Positions 33,776 to 44,663 are shown, numbered from the stretch's first letter. The stretch is DNA of 64,000 nucleotides from Thamnaconus septentrionalis (GCA_009823395.1 CM020509.1:20097001-20161000); one strand, 5' to 3'. A program made the numbers and translations. The notes: a model not told the origin generated them from the sequence alone.

Positions 33776-34350
33776 AAGTCTTGCTTCAACCTTATTATAT
33801 GGTTGGAAGTTTAATACTATACAATAAATAACTTTTTATTGCACACATTTAAACAATTAAATTTAAAATAAACACTCACCAAAAGAAATAAAATGTAAAT
33901 ACAAATTGTATGCCTCTTTTTTATTTGCTGCCTTCTTATTTGCGCACCAACCATTCGGACCATCATGTCACATCCGTCCCCCTCTTTTCACAAGCATGTC
34001 CTCGTGCTCCGCACAGGCTGCCACGCATGAGGAATCCAGTGACCCATCCGTAGTGCTACATGGATCCTGCCGACAATGCCAGAATGTGACATGGCTTCAA
34101 GGCATAGTGACAGGACTGTCAACTATCACATTGAATTCTGCTTTTTAGGCATTAGAATTCTGTGTTTTTTCTGTTTTTCAGATTCATCCAGCACCTTCAC
34201 CAGTTTGGAGGCAGCAGCTGCTTCTCAGAGTGAGATGCAGTCAGATCAAATCAAAGTGAGTCAACAAGCAACAATCACAACCACAGCCTGAAGAAACCAG
34301 AGGTGCCGAGTTCACAACCCTGAGGGACACCGATGGTAATGAGAGAAAAA
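33776..34350. other. no gene seen
   Basis: AT-rich then mixed DNA. Possibly includes internal parts of the hAT element that starts at 33643, but I cannot align them. Confidence 0.35.
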
Positions 34351-34351
34351 G

Positions 34352-34525
34352 AAGAGTCAGTCAGTCAGTCAGTTAACCAGTCAGCCAATCAATCAGTCAG
34401 CCAGTTAACCAGTCAGCCAGTTAACTAGTCAGTCAGTTAACCAGTCAGCCAGCCAGTTAACTAGTCGGTCAGTTAGTCAGTCAGTCAGCCACTTTACTAA
34501 TCAGTCGGTCAGCCAGTCAGTCAAC
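34352..34525 (+). repeat. degenerate (CAGT)n / CAGCCAGTTAAC minisatellite
   Basis: Begins with five CAGT units and continues as higher-order CAGTCAGCCAGTTAACTAGT units with variants. Confidence 0.9.
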
Positions 34526-34641
34526 CCTTTGCTCCGCCCTCATGTATATTTGAAACATATTCTGGATCTGTTTAATTTTCATTCAACTTTCATTTTCATG
34601 CTGATGCTATTCCAGGGCCTCTGCTGACTGGGTTCACCGCC

Positions 34642-34643
<2 letters not shown>

Positions 34644-34679
<36 letters not shown>
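34644..34679. repeat. (AC)n microsatellite
   Basis: About 18 AC units. Confidence 0.95.
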
Positions 34680-34683
<4 letters not shown>

Positions 34684-34734
34684 TGTTAGAAGCAGCTGTG
34701 TGTTTGTGCTGGGCGTCGAGCTTGCAGCCTCCCC

Positions 34735-35060
34735 GAAAGCCTGCATTCATTTCACACTCTGCATTCCATTAGAGGGCGTAAACACTCATTAAAGCCACTC
34801 GGCTGTAACGAACGGGGCTTGGCGCACAGGCTCCCGCACCCCCCCCTTTTTTTTCTTTCTCCCCTCCACCACTTTAATTCTCCCCCCCCACCCCCTCTCT
34901 TTCTCTCCTCTGTGCGCCGCATCATAAGCTGCGGTTTGCCCTTGACTCTGCAGGCTGTGAATGAGATCGGCCGCTCATCGGCATGTATGAGGGGTGAGAT
35001 AGTGACACCCAGGCCATTATAGTCAAACACCGAGGGGGCGGAGCTGTCAAACGCCCCATC
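34735..35060. promoter_or_regulatory. candidate conserved non-coding block
   Basis: Two repeat-free parts separated by a T/C-rich stretch. The first has TCCATTAGAGG and a forkhead-type GTAAACA (34778-34784) followed by TCATTAAAG. The second has AGCTGCGG, AATGAGATCGGCCGCTCATC and GAGCTGTCAAACG. It is bounded by (AC)n and (CT)n tracts. Confidence 0.3.
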
Positions 35061-35061
35061 A

Positions 35062-35088
<27 letters not shown>
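35061..35088. repeat. (CT)n microsatellite
   Basis: About 14 CT units. Confidence 0.93.
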
Positions 35089-35094
<6 letters not shown>

Positions 35095-35345
35095 CTCTCT
35101 AGTGCAATGATCTGATCTCCCTGTTTTCCTGCGCTTCTCTGCATAAAAAGCCCAGATTCAAAAACAGATCATTCACAATCAGTGATGTATAGAGCCTCAT
35201 TTTGATTTTTAAAAGCAGAATTAAAGGCAAAAAAAATTAACTATTAAAAATTTCCAGGAACGTGGTTCCTCCAAAATTAACAATTTCAACATATTCAAGG
35301 CTGGAATACCGAGTGGTACCATTACCGCTGCCTTTTGCGTCATTA

Positions 35346-35346
<1 letters not shown>

Positions 35347-35386
<40 letters not shown>
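35347..35386. repeat. (CA)n microsatellite
   Basis: About 19 CA units. Confidence 0.95.
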
Positions 35387-35745
35387 ATCGCATCGACACA
35401 CAAGGCTATTATGCCCGAACTGAATTAGAATCCCCAACCAGGTGAATGTTGTCATTTCTGGGCTTCGAGTTTTCATTTTAAATTAAAATAAATAAATAAA
35501 TGATAAAATTAGATCAGTTGGTCAAGAAAAGACTGTTTAAACCCTGCAATTAGGTGGAACTAATGTAGAAAATAGTGGTGTGTGATTCTGTAAGTCTCTG
35601 TGTCACATAAATATAGGGCCTTTATCGGTATATGACAGCAATACTAAAATTAAGCTGAATGTACAATCAAACTGCTTCATCTGAATGAATTTTCACAATC
35701 TATCAATCTCATTACACTAATATTGATCAATATCGATACCAACAT
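35387..35745. other. no gene seen; AT-rich
   Basis: Contains an (AAAT)n-like run near 35485 and AT-rich DNA. Confidence 0.4.
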
Positions 35746-35749
35746 TGAT

Positions 35750-35905
35750 TTTAAAATTATTGATATTTGGATGGATAAACCCACCACTTGGAGTAAATGC
35801 TTCTGTAATTACTGTATAGTTACATTTCCGTAAGGTTTTTAGTGCTGCAATGGCATAGTTTCCCAATCTGGGATCAACAAAGTACGTCTATTCTATTCTA
35901 AATCA
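35750..35905 (+). mobile_element. LINE 3' tail fragment
   Basis: GTTTCCCAATCTGGGATCAA, then CAAAGTACGTCTATTCTATTC, is a variant of the CCCTCGGGATCAATAAAGTAT-type tail of common fish LINEs followed by a short CTATT tail. No coding part remains. Confidence 0.45.
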
Positions 35906-36350
35906 AAGGGAGGTGTGACAGGACGACGGAAGAGCTGCTGCTTCCAATCATCACCTTTGATCGGGTGCACATAAAAAATGGATATTACTGCTAAAATGGC
36001 TGAAAGTTTGTTTTCCGTTTTGTTCAGCTCACAAGTCGACTTCCCACTCCTATTGTTTTTTTTCCTGTAAGAGCTCTTGGATCTGCACTTTTATTTTTTA
36101 GAGATTCAGGGATGGAGGGCTTTGTTGCTTCATTTATTCCCGACTGAGCCCCGGCGATAGACCAGCTCTTTTTATTTTATTTTTTTCATTATTTATTTTT
36201 GAGCCAGCAGCCAAAATGCCTTGTTTTGTCCTGAAGGGAATCACAACAAAACCTGCATCCGGAAAAAAAAAAAAAAAAAAAATGGCCACCAGGGTTAAAA
36301 AGACTGAAGGAGTCTTGGATAGGAAGTGAAACGCTGATGACTCACGCTGA
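35906..36350. other. no gene seen
   Basis: T-rich DNA with T-runs near 36056 and 36180 and an A-run at 36264-36282. Confidence 0.4.
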
Positions 36351-36351
36351 C

Positions 36352-36379
36352 CACACACACACACACACACACACACACA
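36352..36379. repeat. (CA)n microsatellite
   Basis: About 14 CA units. Confidence 0.94.
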
Positions 36380-36414
36380 ATTCTGCAGCCTGCAAACATA
36401 AAAATATTCAGACA

Positions 36415-36560
36415 TGGCGGACGGTTAATTGGGGGTGTGTCCGAACATCAGCGGAGGCCTATGAGTGGACAGATCGCGGCTAATGTGCCGCCTGTTGCCA
36501 GCGGTAACGCAGATGGCGGCGAAGGTCGTCGGCCGGCACCATCTGCTTTTTCACGCTCAG
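36415..36560. promoter_or_regulatory. candidate conserved non-coding block
   Basis: GACATGGCGGACGGTTAATTGG at its start (TAATT near 36426), GGCTAATGTGCC near 36479, GCAGATGGC E-box near 36509. It lies between two (CA)n tracts. Confidence 0.28.
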
Positions 36561-36724
36561 GAACACAGGTGGACGGGACGCAAAACACACACACAGACAC
36601 ACTGAAGCTGACCTTGTTAGGACAAAACACCGACTTCTATCCAGCGATCACAACCTGATTCACACCACAGCTCAGCAAAGGTCCCCGTGAAGAGCAGCCG
36701 AGCCAGAAAAGGTCAGGAAACATG

Positions 36725-36726
<2 letters not shown>

Positions 36727-36777
<51 letters not shown>
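36727..36777. repeat. (CA)n microsatellite
   Basis: About 25 CA units; a second CA and TATG-rich compound follows at 36842-36950. Confidence 0.95.
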
Positions 36778-36779
<2 letters not shown>

Positions 36780-36959
36780 AAATCACGGTTGGATCAACAC
36801 CGCTCATGCAGATCGGGTCACTCTGTTTACTTAAATGAGCATCACACACACACACACAAATATTACACACACACACATATATACTGTATAAATATGTATG
36901 TTTGTATGTATGTATATATTGATATATACATACAGTACATACAAACATATATCTATACT

Positions 36960-37057
36960 AAGGCTGTCAAACGATTATTCTTTTTTTTTTTAATCACGAT
37001 TAAATTAATCGCAGGTAGTTAACAGCGATTAATCACCGTTCGAGTTGCATGTGTAAC
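36960..37057 (+). mobile_element. hAT terminus fragment, AGGCTGTCAAACGATTA type
   Basis: AGGCTGTCAAACGATTATTC followed by TTAATCACGATTAAATTAATCGC is the terminal signature of a widespread fish hAT family. Related ends occur at 55558 and 56634. It is cut off at about 37057 by the next repeat. Confidence 0.65.
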
Positions 37058-37660
37058 AGTGGCGGCTGCTGGTCTTTCAAGGAGGGGAAACATTATGTGA
37101 AGCTTGCTGGCAGCTAGCTCGCTAGCCTCGTGTGAAGTGTGACCCGCCTGTGAGTGCTTTGTGACGGGGGAGAGGCCCAGCAGCTCCCGCTGTGTCAGAA
37201 GTCAGAGTCTCCGAACACAAGCAGCTACGGTCTACACAAAAACACCAGAAATAGACGCTAGAATTGTCGTTAGACAAAGACAAAGTCACTCAGCCACTCC
37301 GCAGAGTCTCCGGATCAACTCCAAACAACGGAATGAAAAACTTGAAAACTGCTTCGGCTGATGTTTATACTTCAAGATCGCTGATTCGCTCATTTCACTG
37401 TCAATCAAAAAGGGGCTCCGCCTCAAACAGATCATCCAATCATCATGCAGAAGCCGAGCGTCCGGGCCAGCCGAGGCCGGCCCACTGCTCCATAGACCCC
37501 CATTTTCTGACATTTTGGGGGAAGCTGAGCTTCCCTTGCAGTCTGAGAGCAATCGCCTCTGATGTGTAAAATTCTGTTGTTTTGCATTTGAAGGCAGTTT
37601 TGTCCCCATAATGTAAAGTATTTCTCTCCTGAAATCGCCCACTGCAGCTGACTACGGGTC
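37058..37660. repeat. probable unclassified DNA transposon
   Basis: Begins CAGTGGCGGCTGCTGG and ends near GGGGGAAGCTGAGCTTCCC. I recognise the phrases as parts of repeats common in fish but cannot name the family. It is sandwiched between a hAT end and a PIF-like copy, with no gene content. Confidence 0.35.
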
Positions 37661-38165
37661 TTAGGCCGGGTTCACACCAGACATGGTAGCGCCACACGCA
37701 TTTCTCCACGGCGGTCAACAAGCGATTCTGCTCAGCTGTTGTTCACTCCCATTCAGAGCTGTTTTTTTCATCAAGATCAATTTAACGTCGTCCATCTTGA
37801 CTTCACAACAACTCCACTCCGCCTCTCTCTCGCTCTTTCCCTGTTTTGCTTGTGTGTTTAGACACCCAAAGCCCCGCCCCCCGGCCTGCAGCCAGCCCAC
37901 TCTGTTGCTCTCTTTCGTGCGCGTGTGTGTGTGCGTGTGTGTTTGTTTTCATCTCTCTTGCACTCTGTTTAGACACTGACAAATATAATGTACACAAATC
38001 TGATCACATTTGTCAATCACAGTATTGCTTTTATTTTGAAAACCAACTGGATTTTCCTTCTCTCCTTTTCTTCCTGTCCAGTTTGACGTGATCACTCGCA
38101 GCTCGCGCACAGTATAGACCAGTTAACAAGGGCGCCGAACGGAAGCGGGCGCCGTTCCGCAGTGC
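37661..38165 (+). repeat. dispersed TIR-type repeat, copy 2 (PIF/Harbinger-like?)
   Basis: Starts TTAGGCCGGGTTCACACCAG and shares the landmarks of copy 1 in order: GCGCATTTCT-like/CACGCATTTCTCC, CTTCTGCTCAG, CCCCGCCCC, the GT tract, CTGACAAATATAA, ATTTGTCAAT, TTTTATTTTGAAAA, TTAACAAGGGCGC, GTTCCGCAGTGCTT. It carries about 60 extra bases between the CTGCTCAG and the CCCCGCCC landmarks. Confidence 0.6.
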
Positions 38166-38193
38166 TTTGTGGCTTTTCCATCTCCCGACAGCC

Positions 38194-38199
38194 CGATAT

Positions 38200-38232
<33 letters not shown>

Positions 38233-38238
38233 AATATG
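38194..38238. repeat. (AT)n microsatellite
   Basis: AT run interrupted by GTATATG. Confidence 0.92.
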
Positions 38239-38320
38239 TTATTGAGTTAGACAGGAAATATCCCACGCAAGGTCTTCTCTGTGTTTTTATTCAAAATGCA
38301 TGGATGCATTTCTCCGTTTT

Positions 38321-38362
38321 TTTGTGTGTGTATGCATGTGTGTGTGTGTGTGTGTGTGTGTG
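38321..38362. repeat. (GT)n microsatellite
   Basis: GT run with one ATGCAT interruption; another GT tract follows at 38468-38499. Confidence 0.93.
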
Positions 38363-38673
38363 TTCTCTCTCGTGATTGACTGACAGCCTTTGCATTTATT
38401 CCATCCATCACTGACATATTTCTGTTGAGCTGAAACATCTTCATTAATGAGGTTTTACAGTTTATATATGTATGTATGTGTGTGTGTGTGTGTGTGTGTA
38501 TTGATTAATAATATTTAGTTTTGCATGTATCTCTGGTTTTCCAGCTGATGCGGTCTTGTGGATGGATGATGGATGATTGATGGATGGATGAAGAGTGGAT
38601 TCACCTCCTGCCGTGGAGCCACACCTGAACTCTGTTTCCTTGAGTGACACCTTGTTGAATTGTGTCTGAGTGC

Positions 38674-38675
<2 letters not shown>

Positions 38676-38708
<33 letters not shown>
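38676..38708. repeat. (GT)n microsatellite
   Basis: About 16 GT units. Confidence 0.94.
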
Positions 38709-38711
<3 letters not shown>

Positions 38712-38719
38712 TGCGCGCT

Positions 38720-38975
38720 CAGAGATGCTAATAGTGTGTTTCCTTTTGCAAGTGTAATGCAGGTGCCTCGGGGTCCAGGCTATTTCCTGGTGCAGTGTGA
38801 CTGAAGGCTCCTGGGACTCCGGTACTCTGAGGGCCGTGAGGTGAATCCAGCAGGGTGACGGGTGAGATGCTGCTGCTGCTGCTGCTGCACTAATATTTAT
38901 TTTTGGATGTAAAAGCTCAGCGGGCAGATCATAAAATCACTCCGTCCAGCTCACAGCCAATCAGCTTCATCCTTC
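38720..38975. promoter_or_regulatory. weak candidate regulatory block with (GCT)n
   Basis: GAGATGCTAATAGTG and GCAGGTGCC lie in repeat-free DNA, interrupted by a (GCT)n run at 38868-38889, then ACTAATATTTATTTTTGG. Evidence is weaker than for the other blocks. Confidence 0.2.
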
Positions 38976-39449
38976 TTCTCATCTTGTTTTTCAGCAGAGT
39001 TGTGGTTCCGTCTGGGACTTAGACTTTAACTTTAAACATGTGTTCTGTGTTATGATGTCACTTCCTGGCTTCTGAAATAAAAGCACAGCCATCTTGGTTA
39101 AAAAGTAATAATTCGGGTTTATTCTAAGAGTTGATCTTTTTTTTTTCTACATGAGAGGATTGGAAGTTGTCGGGTGTTTTGATCTGAACTAAACACGATT
39201 GTTTCAATCGGGAAGCTGCTGCCACAGTTTCCCACCCGTTTCTATTGTTTTATTCTTTGGTTCAAATAATCTCACTTCTCTCTCCGACCCCTCAGGCCAA
39301 TCAGACGCTTCCGTTCCTCAAGTTGCCCGACGGTTTTCAGCTGATCTGATCCAGTCGGACGACAGCGTGTTGCTGCACCGCCTGCTGCTGCTGCTGCTGC
39401 CCTCCGAGGAAAAACACTGCAAAGTTCCACTTTAAAACACAGAGCACAC

Positions 39450-39450
<1 letters not shown>
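38976..39450. other. no gene seen
   Basis: Mixed DNA with a (CTG)n run near 39382-39400. Confidence 0.4.
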
Positions 39451-39452
<2 letters not shown>

Positions 39453-39497
<45 letters not shown>

Positions 39498-39601
39498 ACA
39501 CCTGGGGTCAGAGGCTGCATGCAGGATCCGTCCTGACAGTCGTGCCTCGCAGCAGCAGCTCCTGTGTCACGACAACACTGAGAACAACCAATGTCACTAT
39601 G

Positions 39602-39641
<40 letters not shown>
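39453..39641. repeat. inverted (GT)n ... (AC)n pair
   Basis: (GT)21 at 39453-39495 is followed after 108 bases by (AC)19 at 39604-39641, so the two arms are reverse complements. A third, interrupted CA tract lies at 39752-39782. The frames through both tracts are Cys/Val or Thr/His dipeptide artefacts. Confidence 0.95.
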
Positions 39642-39643
<2 letters not shown>

Positions 39644-39782
39644 GAGTGTCTCCACTGTTCACCACAGGAGCCGTCAGCCTCTGGTTCCCCTGAACACACG
39701 AAAAAGTTTACACAGTGTGGGTGGAAGACTGAGTTTGGAGATGATTCTTCACACACACACACACGCACGCATACACACACAC

Positions 39783-40045
39783 AGACGAACTGATCAACAA
39801 CACTGCATTTCCATGCAGGTGATGTTGCTACAGACTGTGTAGCAGGTCTGACTTTCTGGGCTGAGGCTAATCAACAGTCCAGATGTTCTGGGATCTTCTG
39901 CAGGTTCTTGAGGCGACACCACCACCTCCCCTTGCAGTCGCTACAGTGCAGTGGGTGACGGCCAGAAACACGGTTAGATCCAAACTTTTGTGTTACAGCT
40001 CCATGCAACCATTCTTCCACCACCACTTGTGTCCATGACACCAAA
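39783..40045. other. no gene seen
   Basis: Mixed DNA without termini or motif-bearing frames. Confidence 0.4.
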
Positions 40046-40430
40046 ACCCTGGAGGTCAGAGACATTGGAGGTCAGAGACATTGGAGGTCAGTGACTCTGC
40101 TGCCCCAAGACTCTGGTCATCTGAAACTTGTGGAGGTCAAATACTTTGGAGGGTCTGAGACCCTGGAGCAATAAATCTCCAGAGGTTTGAGAACCTGGAG
40201 GGCCAAGGAGGCCCAAGATCTGAGACCCTGAAGCTGCAAAAACCTTGTAGGTCCGAGACCCTTGGGGTCAGTGACCCTGATTTTCAAGACCCTAGAGTTC
40301 CGAAACTCTGGAGATCTGAGACCCTTGAGCTACCAAAATCCCGGAGGTCCGAAAATTCTGCAGGTCTGAGGCCCTAAAACCCCGGAGGTCCAGGACCCTG
40401 GAGCTCTGAGAACCTGGGATGGTTCTCAGA
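40046..40430 (+). repeat. degenerate minisatellite, GGAGGTC.GAGAC core
   Basis: About 385 bp of imperfect units with the core CTGGAGGTCTGAGACCCT. Two perfect 16-bp units, GGAGGTCAGAGACATT, open the array (40050-40081), and spacing then varies from 20 to 30 bp. Confidence 0.85.
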
Positions 40431-40559
40431 ATCCGTGCAGTGATATTTGTGCAAATGTTCAGTGAAGCTCAAAATGCATTAACATAAACATTCATCCATT
40501 CATTCTCCTGCGTGTCCTTCAGCCCCCCTCCCAAACACACGGGAACCCCCCCACACACC

Positions 40560-40740
40560 TTTACATATTCCACTGTAATTCACTGGGACGTGGTTTTAAA
40601 CACATTGGGGCAGATAAGCGGAGAAAAGGAGGCGCAATATCTCTGCTGTCTGGCCCCGGACGGAGGCAGACTGTTAACAAAACAAAGCAATTTCCCGGCA
40701 CAAAGGCAGAGAGGGAGCAATCTATCATCGGCCCTGGAGA
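40560..40740. promoter_or_regulatory. candidate conserved non-coding block
   Basis: Contains CAGATAAG (GATA-type, about 40611-40618), TGTTAACAAAACAAAGC with a SOX-type AACAAAG at 40681-40687, and AATCTATCATCGG near 40719. Repeat-free and GC-balanced, it ends against a G-rich run. Confidence 0.33.
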
Positions 40741-40999
40741 GTCGGGGGTGGTGGTGGGGGGTGGCGGCGCTCGGCGGTGGCGGTGGCGGCGGCCCGAAAT
40801 GGGCTGAGAAGCTCCTTGTTTGTTGCCGAGGCTGCGACTTCAATCTGCTGCAGCAGAGGAAAAAAAGGAAAAAAAAAAAAAAACTGAGACGGAATAAAGG
40901 AGAATAAAGGAGGGAAGAGCGCGAAAGCGGATCTGAACGCCGTCGGGTGTCGAGACCACGGCGACTGCGATGTCCTGGTCGAGTTTTGTGCAGGTGAAA

Positions 41000-41215
41000 G
41001 GCTTCTGTAATGACATCACCTTGATCCAACGGCAGTTTAAACAAAGTAAAGAAATAGCATTGACATGCCTTGTGTGAGCAAAATATAATAAAATGCATTA
41101 AAAAAATACAATAATAAAATAACTACTAATGATCATAGTAAAAATGTTAGTAGTGATGACGATAATGATGCCACATGAACCAATCTGAAATGGGGAAGTG
41201 AAATTCAGAACAAAG
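41000..41215 (+). repeat. unclassified dispersed AT-rich repeat, copy B
   Basis: Counterpart of 23725-24000, with the same order: GAAAGGCTTCTGTAATGACA, TCACCTTGATCC, AAAGTAAAGAAATA, CCTTGTGTGAG, AATAACTACTAATGAT, ATAGTAA, AATGATGCCAC. Confidence 0.5.
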
Positions 41216-42424
41216 CGAAAGAAGATAAATTAGGTTAATAAAGATGTGGCACTAGGATGGCAGAATTCAAACAGTCACACCAAATGTATGTCCTTCCGTT
41301 AATGTTAACAACGGTTTCTTTTTGGTTTTTGCCAAAGACGAGAAGCTGTCAGCTGTCAGCTGCTGGATTTCATTCCACAACAGCATCACGGAAGCTGCTA
41401 AGTGGAGGCGGTGGACGCGCAGGGGGAATATCTAGAGGAGCGCTGAGCGATTATTCCTTGTTAATGACGACGGTGATTTACAGCACTGACCAGGTTGCTC
41501 ATCAATAACGGTGACTCAGCACTTTGTCCCTCAGCTGCTCGGATTCTCGGCTCTCCTCTTGTCGGTTCTGTCAGGCGACGACGACAGTGAGGAGGAGGCG
41601 GGGAAAAAAAAAAAAATAGATAAAAAAAATCGCAGCCGGCAAAAAGAGAAACAACGAACAAATAAAAACCCCTGAAATCAGTTTAAAGAGCAGCATTGGT
41701 GTGTTGCAGCCAGCCAGCAGGGGGCAGTCAAGGTCTTTGCTTTGTACAAATTAAATGTCTTGATGTAAGTCTCATTTAAAAAGAAATAAAACAAAATAAC
41801 ATACTTGACAGGAGAGTTTAGAATCCGTTCTGGACCATTTTTATTGATATTTTTATTTTTTAGCCCCTTTTTTACATCCTCGTGCTAAAAGCGGTACTTT
41901 TCTGACACCTTCCCGCGAGGAAGATGAAAAATGTGGCAGGAATCATGATCCGATCATCATCGTCTCCATGAACGTTCCTGCTCTGACTTTCCCTCTGATT
42001 GGATTTCTATGAATTTGATCAGCTTTAATCGGGTTGTTGCCACCGGAACCAGATTATTTCTGGCTAATTTCCAGAGATCTTTGAGCTTCAGAACTCAGCC
42101 GAGACTCCAAAACTGATCATGGCGGCCGCGACGGCGAGATGGGCGGGCGGACGGATGGAAAGTCTCGCCTCTTTCTCCTCCTATCGACTCGACGACGCTG
42201 CTGAGCTCCGCAAAATGGAAAAAAAAACAAAAAAAACAACCTGCGACTTGGTTGGTGGGTGGGGGGGGGGTTTACTGTCACAGTTGAGCGGCAGTAATTG
42301 GCCGATGGGTGTCGACATCTGCGCCCCCCCCCCTACTGTGGCTCCTCCCACTGCGTTTAGTTATTGCTGTGACTCAACACTGACAAAGTGAAGTCTGTGG
42401 GGGGGAGGGGGGTTCTTATTATGG
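41216..42424. other. no gene seen
   Basis: Mixed DNA with a G-run and C-run near 42258 and 42325. Some TAATT words occur near 41990-42070, but no compact motif block. Confidence 0.4.
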
Positions 42425-42660
42425 CAGTGGTTTTCTGGGTGAAGGCTTCATTCCCTGAGAAGCACAATAGATTGTGTGTGGTCGTGGTCGTGGTCGTGCG
42501 GGGGGGGGCACTGGCTCATCTGAAAACTGCCTAATTTCTCTCCATCTGTCCCGGCCCCCGGCCTCCCCTCCCAACCCTCGCTGCTGCCGCCGCCGCCGCC
42601 GCCGCCACTGCTTTACCACCGACTTGTTTGGCTCCCTTCGCACAATAAATGGCCTCCTAT
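42425..42660. promoter_or_regulatory. candidate conserved non-coding block with SOX palindrome
   Basis: CACAATAGATTGTG (42463-42476) is a perfect inverted pair of SOX-type ACAAT sites with a 2-base spacer. Further on are CTAATTTCTCTCCATCTGTC, a (CCG)n run at 42586-42607, and CACAATAAATGGCC (42641-42654). G-runs and C-runs interrupt the block. Confidence 0.3.
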
Positions 42661-42800
42661 CGACCCCCCCCCCCACCTTCCCAGGCTGCCTGTCGGTTGT
42701 GCAGGACACCAGTTGTGGGGGGAGGGAGGGGAAGGGATGGGGGGGGAGATGGAGGTGGAGCAGCAGCCAAGTGTGACAATGGAGTCGTATTTCTTGGGCG

Positions 42801-42838
42801 ACCGCCGCCGCCGCCGCCGCCGCCACCGCCGCCGCCGA
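42801..42838. repeat. (CCG)n trinucleotide repeat
   Basis: Twelve units with one CCA interruption. A sister (CCG)7 tract lies at 42586-42607. It produces polyproline and polyarginine frames on the two strands, which are not genes. Confidence 0.94.
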
Positions 42839-43310
42839 CTGAGCTGAATACTGAGTGCGACCACTGCAGAGGACGAGAGCTGCCGAGGAGCCGAGCGGCT
42901 CTGCAGCTCCGACACGTTCCTGCAGGGGCGGCCAGCGCGCTTCCCCAGGAAATGAAAGCGACATTTCACCCAAAAATTCAATGCAATTTCACCAAATGTT
43001 GATGCAGTTCAACTGGAAGACTCCGGATCTGAACCGGATCACTCGCTGAAGAGATTCGTTCATTTCTCGGCTCGGGGCGAGGGCATAAAATTTACAAAAC
43101 GTGGCTTTTAAATCTAATTTTCAGCAAGGGGGGAAGCTGAAGAAACGGCCGGCGGAGACGGTCGGACTTCGCCAAACAAACTGACGACTGCGCGCAAAAA
43201 AAAAAAAACCCTGCCAAGTCCGACACATAAGGTCAAAGATCAACGCTGAACATCGTCAGCATAAAAAAAAATCAAACAGCATGAAAACAATAAGTTTGTT
43301 TGTTTTGTTA
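42839..43310. other. no gene seen
   Basis: Mixed DNA with an A-run near 43196. Confidence 0.4.
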
Positions 43311-44228
43311 AGCCCCTTTCCCACTGGCCAACAAAACCTAATGTAGACCTGCAATGGGAAAGGCTCACAGATTCGCGTCAAACAACCCCTGCAAGCGTCC
43401 CGTGTGGAAATCAGCTCCACTCTGATTTCTGCTTAAAAGCTTGAGTTGGTTGTGAGAACGATTTATTTTGAAGTTCATTCTTTTATGACGTCGTTTCCTT
43501 TTAATTGCACTTCCTGGTTGTTCAGAAAGACGGCAGACATGTTGTGCATGCTCTGAAATCGTAATCTTCCTCCGTCTGCTAAAGAACATCATAGAGGCAA
43601 TGCTGTCAGTTTACATATGTAATCTCATGAATGATAAAAAATATGAATAGAAATGTTTTGTTACAATTAACGTTTGAAAAGTGTTTAAAGAAAAGAGAGT
43701 TTATTTACATCTATTTACGAGCTAAAAAGACATGCTGGCAGCTGTTTTACTGCTATTTAAAGTGGATACGCTAATGTGAATTTATGTTCGAAAGTTGTTC
43801 ATTGTGGCTCTGGCTTTTTCACCCGTGGCTCGCGCGCAAAATGGAGCAGACGCGGAAACGATCGCCGCACGGCGCGAGACGGCCGCCGATGTGCGCAACG
43901 CTTCAAGTCTGGCGTGAACGACGCCATCGTTCCGCGGCTACTCGCTGAGCGATTCTACACTCAAAAGTGGCCAAAAGCAAAGAACACTGACCACCGCCGG
44001 GCTCGCTTCCATGTTGCTCTCCATTGTTCATTTCCCTGAATTCTGTCGCACTTCACTACGCGATCTTAGCGTGATGACGCTAGCAGACGGGAGGCTGTGC
44101 AGCTTGCCAGCGGGGGTCAGAACCTGGTTTTGGTCAGTGGGAAAGGGGCCAAATGCCGATTGATAGAGAGTCAACCCACGTTCAAAAAAACACAGTGTCA
44201 ACCCCCTGATTTCAGTGGGAAAGTGGCT
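43311..44228. mobile_element. TIR DNA transposon, 918 bp, TTA-flanked
   Basis: The left end AGCCCCTTTCCCACTG (43311-43326) and the reverse complement of the right end, AGCCACTTTCCCACTG, match at 15 of 16 positions. TTA lies on both sides (43308-43310 and 44229-44231), as for PIF/Harbinger elements. A second, even better copy of the right terminus lies inside at about 44131-44155, so the right end is duplicated. No transposase frame remains. Part of the interior (43795-43950) belongs to the dispersed repeat family of 13535-13995. Confidence 0.68.
43795..43950 (+). repeat. dispersed TIR-type repeat, partial copy 4
   Basis: GTGGCTCGCGCGCAAAA, GATCGCCGCACGGCGCGAG and GTGAACGACGCCATCG match the 13818-13925 part of copy 1. 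The first half of the family is missing here. Confidence 0.5.
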
Positions 44229-44239
44229 TTAGTGAAAGC

Positions 44240-44660
44240 AGCAGGAGAAGCAACAGCAACACTGCAGACGTTGAACCGAAGGACTCGAATGAACGAATAG
44301 AACAAATCGAATCATTGTGGAAAACTGCAGGAAAAATAATACTATTAAAAACACTGTCAACTCTGAAATACACACACACACACACACATATATATATACG
44401 TATATATTAAACTAACAATAAAACAAAAAACAAGAGGGAATACGGGGACATTACCGAGTCTTTGACTTTGAACAGCGAGCGAGCCAATCGAATCAAAAAT
44501 CACGGGAAGGTAACAATCATACATACGGGAGAGGAAGCAGCGGCGTCGGGGAAGAGTAAACAGCGTCAGGGCGAGTCGAGTCGACTGGATTAGCGTCTCT
44601 CTGCTTCGCTGGCGAGACTCGAACCTTATCGCGGGGAGCCATCGGAGCCTCCCGCCAGCT
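44240..44660. other. no gene seen; short (AC)n/(AT)n at 44371-44405
   Basis: A compound CA and TA microsatellite, otherwise mixed DNA. Confidence 0.4.
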
Positions 44661-44663
44661 GAA

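Noticed and set aside
34352..34525. Possible CRISPR-like array
   Set aside because: It is a CAGT-derived minisatellite without unique spacers.
42419..43002. Overlapping frames with poly-Ala, poly-Arg or poly-Pro
   Set aside because: They are readings of the (CCG)n tracts.
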